Origin: Pedobacter sp. D749
GTDB lineage: Bacteria; Bacteroidota; Bacteroidia; Sphingobacteriales; Sphingobacteriaceae
Direction of reading: 5' to 3'
Assembly (NCBI RefSeq): GCF_019317285.1
Contig: NZ_CP079218.1
Span: 2,976,001 to 3,040,000, forward strand
DNA: 64,000 bases
The notes under the pieces were generated by a model, which did not search any database, was not told the origin of the DNA, and worked only from the letters and a program-made list of their open reading frames with translations. Made by a program: the position numbers and the translations under genes. Below are positions 49,353 through 55,757 of the stretch, in pieces (within the stretch, counting starts at the first letter, position 1; the number at the start of each line of letters is the position of its first letter).

Positions 49353-49982
49353 ATGAAAAATATATTTAGCCAGCTAAACTTAAAGGTTTTAAGCTTAACC
49401 CTACTTTTAACTTATGCATTTTGTGTAAAAGCACAAACTACAGCAAACACAGAATTAAAATATTATAAAAGCATTTTCCCTGAAGAAAACGGAAAGATCA
49501 AATCAATTGGTAATACCAATTTTGAATACTACAAAAGCATTTTCCCCGAAGAAAATGGAAAGATTAAATCCATTGGAGATAAGAAATTTGAATATTACAA
49601 AAGTATTTTTCCAGAGGAAAATGGTAAAATTAAATCTATAGGTGATAAAAAAATTGAATATTCCAGAAGCATCTTTCCTGAAGAAAATGGAAAAGTTAAA
49701 TCAATCGGGGATATGCCTATCGAATATTACAGAAGCATTTTCTCTGAGGAAGATGGAAAAATCAAATCAATTGGTAATATTACCATCGAATATTACAGAA
49801 GCATTTTCCCCGAAGAAAACGGAAAGATCAAATCAATTGGCGGTGCCCAGATCGAATACTACAGAAGCATTTTTCCAGAAGAAAATGGAAAACTCAAATC
49901 AATTACAGGCGAAATAGGTAGCGACTTCAATTTCTCTCCTACTGAACTTTATTACTTTATCCTGAATGCAAATTTAAAGTAA
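49353..49982 (+). CDS. Secreted protein with seven tandem 22-residue repeats
   Basis: A 209-aa protein with signal peptide (cleavage near KAQ, residue 28). Residues 36-189 consist of exactly seven 22-residue repeats with consensus EYYRSIFPEENGKIKSIG plus four variable residues. The last 20 residues (SDFNFSPTELYYFILNANLK) are outside the repeats. No known repeat family is recognised. The pattern of bulky residues (YY, IF, I, I) alternating with G, N and charged residues suggests a beta-solenoid or amyloid-like stack, as inference only. It is between two beta-barrel genes, eleven bases after the first. Confidence 0.82.
   Translation: MKNIFSQLNLKVLSLTLLLTYAFCVKAQTTANTELKYYKSIFPEENGKIKSIGNTNFEYYKSIFPEENGKIKSIGDKKFEYYKSIFPEENGKIKSIGDKKIEYSRSIFPEENGKVKSIGDMPIEYYRSIFSEEDGKIKSIGNITIEYYRSIFPEENGKIKSIGGAQIEYYRSIFPEENGKLKSITGEIGSDFNFSPTELYYFILNANLK
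49458..49919 (+). repeat. 66-bp coding tandem repeat, seven copies
   Basis: Seven in-frame 66-bp units encode the 22-residue repeats. Copies differ at many third codon positions (for example GGAAAGATC, GGAAAGATT, GGTAAAATT) while the amino acids stay the same, and only the last four residues of each unit vary freely. Confidence 0.85.
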
Positions 49983-50010
49983 AATACGATCTATTCATTC
50001 TTATTACCGA

Positions 50011-50045
50011 ACACCGATCTAATAATAAGGTCGGTGTCTTTTTTT
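50011..50045 (+). terminator. Intrinsic terminator after the repeat-protein gene
   Basis: ACACCGA (50011-50017) pairs with TCGGTGT (50031-50037) and is followed by seven T residues. It closes the two-gene unit of beta-barrel and repeat protein. Confidence 0.85.
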
Positions 50046-50137
50046 AAAAACTGATAATCAAACCATTAGCACAAAAACAACTAACAACATAGTTTATTTC
50101 ATTTTTTTATTTTATCATTGGATACACAAAAACACAA

Positions 50138-50794
50138 ATGAAAATGAAAAAACAATTATTAACGTTGGTAGCGGTATGCGCTATCACTATGGGAGCCAAT
50201 GCTCAAACAGAAAAAGGAGACAACTTAATTGGAGGTAGTTTAAGTATTTCTTCGTCAAAAACGGAATCGGCAAATTACGAAAAAAGAAATTTTTATGGCA
50301 TAAATCCAAGTTATGCGCATTTCTTTTCTAAAAATTTAGCTATTGGACTAATAGCAGGTGCCAGCTATAGTAAAAATCTGAATAATAATTATGATTCCTA
50401 CTATAACATAACCACCACAAGAACAAGTAAACAAAAAAGTTTTTCAGTCGGCCCTGTGGTAAGATATTATATAGATATTATTGATAAACTTAAAGCCTTC
50501 GGCCAGTTTAGTGGAACAATTGGCTTTGTAAAAACTGACGAAACTTACAGTGGCCCTTATAACTACAACCTTACGCCTAATACAAAATTTACGCAATACA
50601 ATGCGTCCTTAAGACCAGGATTTGCATTTTTTCCTACTAAAAAACTTGGTATAGAACTCGGCTTTTCTCTGCTATCATATAATAAAATTGATTATGATGG
50701 TCAATCGCCATCAAATACCTGGTACGAAGCAGAAGCATTTGACTTTGGTTTTAATACCTTTAACCCTTTTCTAGGATTTAATTTCCACTTCTAA
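50138..50794 (+). CDS. Outer-membrane beta-barrel protein, copy 2 of a local family
   Basis: A 218-aa protein with signal peptide MKMKKQLLTLVAVCAITMGA, ending NAQ. The mature start QTEKGDNLIGGSLSISSSKT is nearly the same as in copy 1, strands such as RPGFAFFPTKKLGIELGFSL are shared with the copy at 53184, and the end is NFHF. The start could also be the ATG six bases later. A terminator lies upstream, so it has its own promoter, not identified. Role unknown; an adhesin, channel or assembly partner for the neighbouring repeat protein is conceivable. Confidence 0.82.
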   Translation: MKMKKQLLTLVAVCAITMGANAQTEKGDNLIGGSLSISSSKTESANYEKRNFYGINPSYAHFFSKNLAIGLIAGASYSKNLNNNYDSYYNITTTRTSKQKSFSVGPVVRYYIDIIDKLKAFGQFSGTIGFVKTDETYSGPYNYNLTPNTKFTQYNASLRPGFAFFPTKKLGIELGFSLLSYNKIDYDGQSPSNTWYEAEAFDFGFNTFNPFLGFNFHF

Positions 50795-50875
50795 ACGCAT
50801 AAAGGCTGTCGAACGCTATACATAAAATCATAGCTGTTCCTTATAATAGGTTACCATTGATACATTTCAGTAGAA

Positions 50876-50958
50876 GGTTCGTCATTCCCGCGCAGACGGG
50901 AATCTTAAAGCTTATTGCATTAAGATTCCCAATCGAGTTGGGAATGACGATTTTTCGT
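50876..50958. repeat. GTCATTCCCGCGCAGACGGG repeat copy
   Basis: A palindromic dispersed repeat opening CGTCATTCCCGCGCAGACGG and closing TCGAGTTGGGAATGACGA, with AAGCTTATTGCATTAAGATT in the middle. It lies between the beta-barrel gene and the convergent MFS gene and could act as a bidirectional 3' structure. Related copies are at about 12908 and 38817. Confidence 0.65.
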
Positions 50959-51001
50959 GGCACTTTAATTTGCTAAAGTCCCTTGTTATCCATTTTAATT
51001 T

Positions 51002-52204
51002 CTATTTCTTCTTCGTTTCAATATTCGGCAAAAATCCGGTTAATAAACCGATTAAAGGTAGAAACGCACAAATATTGAATACATATTCGATACTGGTAGA
51101 GTCTGCTAATTTACCCAATAAGGCCGATCCGATGCCACCCATACCAAAGGCAAAGCCAAAAAACAAACCGGCAACTAAACCTACCTTTCCGGGAATTAAT
51201 TCTTGTGCATAAACCAGAATTGCAGAGAAAGCTGATGCCAATATCATTCCAATAGGAACAATAAGCACACCCACCCAGAACAAACTGGCATGTGGTAATA
51301 ATAACGCAAATGGTGCTGTACCCAGTATCGATGCCCAGATTACGTATTTCCGTCCTATTTTATCGCCTATTGGCCCACCCAATAATGTTCCGGCAGCTAC
51401 CGAGAATAAGAATACAAATAAATAAATCTGTGAGGTTTGCACCGAAACACGAAATTTATCGATAAGATAAAAGGTGAAATAATTGGTTAAACTCGCCATG
51501 TAGAAATATTTCGAGAAAATTAACAAGAGTAAAATGCATACTGAAAAAATCACCTTCCCTCTCGAAAACTGATTAACCACAGTTTGAATATTGATCTTCT
51601 TACTTCTCGAAAGCATAAATCCTTTGTACCAATTGCCAACATAGGTTAGAATGATAATAGCTAAAAGTGCAATTACCGAAAACCAGATCACGCTGAACTG
51701 CCCGTATGGTACAATAATCCAGGCCGCCAATAGTGGACCTAAAGAACTACCGGCATTACCTCCCAACTGGAAAACAGATTGTGCCAATCCTCTCTTTCCT
51801 CCTGATGCAGCGTGCGCCATCCTTGAGGCTTCCGGATGAAATATAGAAGAACCTATCCCAATAAAACAAACTGAAATTAGTATGGTATAAAAATGAGTTG
51901 ATTGGGAAAGCGAGACTAAACCGATCAGGGTAAATCCCATCCCTATTGCAAGCGAATATGGTTGAGGTTTTTTATCCGTATATAAACCCACAAAAGGCTG
52001 TAACAGCGATGCGGCTAACTGAAAAGTTAAAGTAATTAGCCCGATCTGCGAAAAACTTAAACGATAACTGGTTTTGATGATCGGGTAAATTGCAGGAATT
52101 AATGATTGTATGGTGTCATTTAATAAATGCGAAAAACTTAAAGCAAAAAGGATCGGAAAAACTGTTTTTTCAATAATTGATGTGGTAGTCGTATTCTCAG
52201 TCAT
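51002..52204 (-). CDS. MFS exporter of the fosmidomycin-resistance (Fsr) type
   Basis: A 400-aa inner-membrane transporter with 12 predicted helices. The opening ALSFSHLLNDTIQSLIPAIY and the helix-5 region SIFHPEASRMAHAASGGKRG, LAQSVFQLGGNAGSSLGPLL are hallmarks of the Fsr subfamily of major facilitator drug exporters. It probably exports a small compound in exchange for protons; the natural substrate is unknown. A -7 box (52222-52229) is 18 bases upstream. It is divergent from an FMN-reductase gene. Confidence 0.9.
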   Translation of the reverse strand: MTENTTTTSIIEKTVFPILFALSFSHLLNDTIQSLIPAIYPIIKTSYRLSFSQIGLITLTFQLAASLLQPFVGLYTDKKPQPYSLAIGMGFTLIGLVSLSQSTHFYTILISVCFIGIGSSIFHPEASRMAHAASGGKRGLAQSVFQLGGNAGSSLGPLLAAWIIVPYGQFSVIWFSVIALLAIIILTYVGNWYKGFMLSRSKKINIQTVVNQFSRGKVIFSVCILLLLIFSKYFYMASLTNYFTFYLIDKFRVSVQTSQIYLFVFLFSVAAGTLLGGPIGDKIGRKYVIWASILGTAPFALLLPHASLFWVGVLIVPIGMILASAFSAILVYAQELIPGKVGLVAGLFFGFAFGMGGIGSALLGKLADSTSIEYVFNICAFLPLIGLLTGFLPNIETKKK

Positions 52205-52221
52205 TATGGTACATTAAACGC

Positions 52222-52229
52222 CAAAAATA
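52222..52229 (-). promoter_or_regulatory. Putative -7 box of the MFS exporter gene
   Basis: The minus strand reads TATTTTTG (TAnnTTTG). Predicted transcript start is near 52217, with a leader of about 13 nt. Confidence 0.5.
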
Positions 52230-52306
52230 GTGATTATAAATTTTTAAACTACACGATATGTCCTTGCAAAAACCAAACATTTTGATAAAGTTCTGGTTTA
52301 ATAGCT

Positions 52307-52864
52307 ATGGAAAAGAACAGAAAAATTGTTGGTTTATGCGGAAGCTTAAGAAAAGGATCTTACAATGCGATGTTACTTAAAATGGCAGGCGGATTGATCC
52401 CAGAAGGTATCGAATTTGAAATTGTGGCCTATGATGACATTCCCATTTATAATGCCGATCATGATTTGCCAGAAACAGAAGAACGTCCTGCAAGCGTAAC
52501 GAAATTTAGGGAGTCCCTTGCTGCTGCAGATGCTTTTATCATTGTTTCTCCAGAATATAATTATTCTATTCCTGGTGGTTTGAAAAATGCCATCGATTGG
52601 GCCAGCCGCGGCAAAGATTCGCCATTGATGCATAAACCTGTTGCAGTAATGGGTGCTACCCAAGGCATGTGGGGAACCGTTAGAATGCAAATGGCATTTT
52701 TGCCTGTTTTTACATTCCTGAATATGAATCCGGTTTTACAACCAGAAGTTTTAATCGCACAGGCGCAAAATAAATTTGATGCTGAAGGAAATCTGACAGA
52801 TGAGAAGAGCATCGATATTATTAAAAAGAAAATAGAAAATTTAATTTCTGCCTGTAAGGTTTAA
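52307..52864 (+). CDS. NADPH-dependent FMN reductase family protein
   Basis: A 185-aa flavodoxin-fold enzyme. The FMN phosphate loop is LCGSLRKGSYNAMLLKMA and the second flavin loop SPEYNYSIPGGLKNAIDWAS. These match the NADPH-dependent FMN reductases that include ChrR, YieF and azoreductases. It reduces quinones, chromate, nitro or azo compounds with NADPH in vitro in related proteins; the physiological substrate here is unknown. It diverges from the Fsr exporter. Confidence 0.92.
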   Translation: MEKNRKIVGLCGSLRKGSYNAMLLKMAGGLIPEGIEFEIVAYDDIPIYNADHDLPETEERPASVTKFRESLAAADAFIIVSPEYNYSIPGGLKNAIDWASRGKDSPLMHKPVAVMGATQGMWGTVRMQMAFLPVFTFLNMNPVLQPEVLIAQAQNKFDAEGNLTDEKSIDIIKKKIENLISACKV

Positions 52865-53183
52865 TCAAAATAGCGCGAAGGTTTTTCCAAAAAACCTGCC
52901 ATTTCTGCTACCCTAAAATCTGACATTTATACAAAAAAAGTCAGATTGTCAATTTGTCATGTCTAAAAAATTAATCAATCGATTGATTTTTAGTCACACG
53001 AAAATAATATTGAATTAACATTAAATTCACATCTGTTTGTGCATTAAGCAGTTGAGCAAAAACTGATTTTTTGATGACGCAGACAAAGTTTTCTGGCACA
53101 AGTGTTGACTTTTATTCAAATATAGTCAGAAATTAAAAAAGTAAAATTGGCTATATTTTAATCACAAATAAATAATAAAAAAG
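52865..53183. other. Intergenic region upstream of a beta-barrel gene, with a 16-bp palindrome
   Basis: About 319 bases without a gene. AATCAATCGATTGATT (52973-52988) is a perfect 16-bp palindrome. CTGAC (52919-52923) and GTCAG (52940-52944) can form a hairpin before it. Near the gene TATATTTTA (about 53151-53159) is only a weak -7 match. The long region and palindrome suggest regulated expression of the downstream gene, but no regulator can be named. Confidence 0.5.
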
Positions 53184-53786
53184 ATGAAAAAACTATTATT
53201 ATCTTTAGTAGCAGTAGCAGGTTTAGTTTATGGTGCACAAGCACAAACTGAAAAAGGAAATTTTATGTTAGGTGGTAATGTAGGTGTAAACTCTACAAAA
53301 GTTGACGGCGCTCCAAAAGCAGATTTCAGCTTTAGCGTATTACCAAGTGTTGGTTATTTTATCAGCGATAATTTTGCAATTGGTACGGGTGTTGGTTACG
53401 AATACGATAAAAAAGTAAGCAGCAGAACAGAAAATGGTGCATTTAAAGTTGCTCCTTTCGGACGTTACTATGTTGGTTTATCAGATCAATTTAAATTCTT
53501 CGGACAATTATCAGTACCATTGGCATTTGGTGAGTTAAAAACAACTGATGCTAACGGCGATAACGCTGTTAAAGTGGGTACTACTACTAAAATCGGTGTA
53601 GAACTTGCTCCAGGATTTGCATTTTTCCCAACAAAAAGAATTGGTATCGAACTTTCGGTTAAAGGTTTAAGTTATGAAAACTATACTTTAAAAGCTGAAG
53701 GAACTGGTGCTAAAGTTAAAACCAATACTTTTGGCTTAAACGCTGATACTTTCGCACCAAGATTAGGTGTACAGTTCTACTTTTAA
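53184..53786 (+). CDS. Outer-membrane beta-barrel protein, copy 3 of a local family
   Basis: A 200-aa protein with signal peptide MKKLLLSLVAVAGLVYGAQA|Q. The mature start QTEKGNFMLGGNVGVNSTKV, strands such as VLPSVGYFISDNFAIGTGVG and APGFAFFPTKRIGIELSVKG, and the end VQFYF show the same small barrel family as the genes at 48688 and 50138. Codons are strongly biased to A/T-ending optimal types, suggesting high expression. It has a long upstream region and its own terminator. Confidence 0.85.
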   Translation: MKKLLLSLVAVAGLVYGAQAQTEKGNFMLGGNVGVNSTKVDGAPKADFSFSVLPSVGYFISDNFAIGTGVGYEYDKKVSSRTENGAFKVAPFGRYYVGLSDQFKFFGQLSVPLAFGELKTTDANGDNAVKVGTTTKIGVELAPGFAFFPTKRIGIELSVKGLSYENYTLKAEGTGAKVKTNTFGLNADTFAPRLGVQFYF

Positions 53787-53832
53787 TTAATTCTCCCTTA
53801 AGGGAACTTAATAAAATGACTTTTTTTCGAAG

Positions 53833-53864
53833 AGCGTCCCGGTTTACCATCGGGACGCTTTTTG
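53833..53864 (+). terminator. Intrinsic terminator of beta-barrel copy 3
   Basis: AGCGTCCCG (53833-53841) pairs with CGGGACGCT (53851-53859) and is followed by a T run. It lies 46 bases after the stop codon and just before the end of the convergent M28 gene. Confidence 0.85.
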
Positions 53865-53865
53865 T

Positions 53866-55518
53866 TTACTTCTTTTCTCGAATGGCTTTAAATTCCGATC
53901 CGTCTTTCCATTTCGGATACGAAGTTTCATTACTGATGCGATATCCCATATCAAAAAGCATTCGAACATCTGCTACAATGCCTGATAAATCCCATGTTTT
54001 GGCATCGAAATTATCTTGTGGCGAATGGTAACGGAATTTGGTAAAATCGGCCACCTGCTTTAATCCCCATGTTCTGCCGTTTTTGATGTTATCTACACCC
54101 GAACCGGTAAATAATGAAGGTACACCAACCTTTGCCAAATTAAAATGATCGGAACGGTAGTACAAACCAGATGATGGAACAGGATCTGGCACGATTACCC
54201 GTCCCTGCTTTTTAGCGGCTTCCGCAGCATAATCTTCCAATTCTGACTGACCAAAGCCGTAAACGACAACATCTTTCGTTTTACCTGCTATGCCCATCAT
54301 ATCCATGTTGATGTTGGCAACAGTTTTATCTAATGGAAAAACAGGATGTTTGGCATAATACTCAGATCCTAAAAGACCTTGCTCTTCTGCTGTATAAGAA
54401 ATAAACAAAACGGTACGCCCAGGAGCTTTGGGTAACTTTTTAAATGCCGAAGCAATTTCGAATAAAGCTGCCACACCTGTTGCATTATCAACTGCCCCGT
54501 TATAAATAGAATCGCCTTTTACTTTCTCTCCTACACCCAGATGATCCCAGTGCGCCGAATAAATAAGAGCTTCATCTTTACGTTTATCGCCCGGTATTTT
54601 AGCCAGAACATTATAAGTAACTGATTTCTTGATGGTATTTTTAACTTTCAGTGAGGTGGTAATATTTAAATCAACAGCCTTAAAACCTTTTTTCCGGGCA
54701 CTTAAAGCCAATTGATCGAATGATTTCCCATCCAATGCAAATAGCTGTTTCGCCTTATCTAAAGTAATCCAGCCTTCTACCACAGCTCTGCTCATTCCAT
54801 TGTCTTCACTTTGCAGGGTAAGTTTAGATTTCGACCAACCGCTTCGAACAACTGTCCACGGATAAGCCGCCGGCTCGGTATCATGAACAATAATAATTCC
54901 TGTGGCTCCCTGACGGGCAGCTTCTTCAAATTTATAGGTCCACCTGCCATAGTAAGTCATATTTTTACCTTTAAACAAAGTAGAATCTGCAAAACCAGGA
55001 TCATTAATCAACACCACTACCGTTTTCCCCTTTACATCAAGGTTCGCATAATCGTTCCAGCCAAATTCCGGAGCTACAATACCATAGCCTGCAAAAACAA
55101 GTTGTGAGTTACTCATGATCACTTCATCTTGCACACGACGGGTGCCAGCAACAAAATCAGTTAAATAATTTAATGTTAGCGAAGCATTTTTTCCTTTCAA
55201 TACCATTTTATCTTCAGGTACTGATTTAATTTCTACCATCGGTACCTCCTGAAAGAAACTATCTCCATTGCCTGGCTGCAGGCCTAGTTTTTCGAACTGA
55301 GTTTTGAGGTAATTAATGGTTTTGGTTTCTCCATTGGTAAAAGGTTTTCTTCCCTCCAAACTATCAGCAGCAATAACGGATAAATATTGGGTTAAACTCG
55401 AATCATTAATGGCTTTTATAGCTAAAGAATCGGCATTACCATCAGTACTTTTTGCGCCTTGCTTGCAGGAACCAAAGAAAAGAAGTGTGCAACTTGAAAG
55501 TATAAGGAGTTTTTTCAT
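53866..55518 (-). CDS. M28-family metallopeptidase lipoprotein
   Basis: A 550-aa protein with a lipoprotein signal (MKKLLILSSCTLLFFGSCKQ, lipobox FGSC). A PA-like domain is inserted at about residues 130-270. The zinc-dependent aminopeptidase core has AHWDHLGV, AVDNATGVAALFEIA, YTAEEQGLLGSEYY, NIDMMG and YRSDHFNLAKVGVPSLF, which carry the two-zinc ligands and catalytic Glu of family M28. It removes N-terminal residues from peptides at the cell surface or in the periplasm. The in-frame start at 55548 lacks a clean signal, so 55518 is used. It lies downstream of an S8 protease on the same strand. Confidence 0.92.
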   Translation of the reverse strand: MKKLLILSSCTLLFFGSCKQGAKSTDGNADSLAIKAINDSSLTQYLSVIAADSLEGRKPFTNGETKTINYLKTQFEKLGLQPGNGDSFFQEVPMVEIKSVPEDKMVLKGKNASLTLNYLTDFVAGTRRVQDEVIMSNSQLVFAGYGIVAPEFGWNDYANLDVKGKTVVVLINDPGFADSTLFKGKNMTYYGRWTYKFEEAARQGATGIIIVHDTEPAAYPWTVVRSGWSKSKLTLQSEDNGMSRAVVEGWITLDKAKQLFALDGKSFDQLALSARKKGFKAVDLNITTSLKVKNTIKKSVTYNVLAKIPGDKRKDEALIYSAHWDHLGVGEKVKGDSIYNGAVDNATGVAALFEIASAFKKLPKAPGRTVLFISYTAEEQGLLGSEYYAKHPVFPLDKTVANINMDMMGIAGKTKDVVVYGFGQSELEDYAAEAAKKQGRVIVPDPVPSSGLYYRSDHFNLAKVGVPSLFTGSGVDNIKNGRTWGLKQVADFTKFRYHSPQDNFDAKTWDLSGIVADVRMLFDMGYRISNETSYPKWKDGSEFKAIREKK

Positions 55519-55757
55519 TTTAAAGGATTTTTTCAAATAATTAATCACATTTGCTGAAAAATACGAAGAAATTAGGAGTTCTATTTTAAATGTGAGTATA
55601 AACGTACAATTAGTCTCCCGCAGATCTCACAAATTACGCAGATAGAGCTTGAAATCTTTAGTTACTATATTTCAGCGTTTATCATCTTAAATCTGCGGGA
55701 ACAAACATATGCCTCCCGCTAACCACAAAGATTTACGCAAAACATGTATAGTTAGAG

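Noticed and set aside
49642..49917. 91-codon frame with apparent 22-residue periodicity
   Set aside because: It is the +1 shadow of the 66-bp repeats. The frame at 49353 has a signal peptide, a start next to the upstream gene and conserved amino acids.
49458..49919. Possible CRISPR array (regular 66-bp periodicity)
   Set aside because: The units are contiguous coding repeats with no constant repeat/variable spacer pattern, and there are no cas genes.
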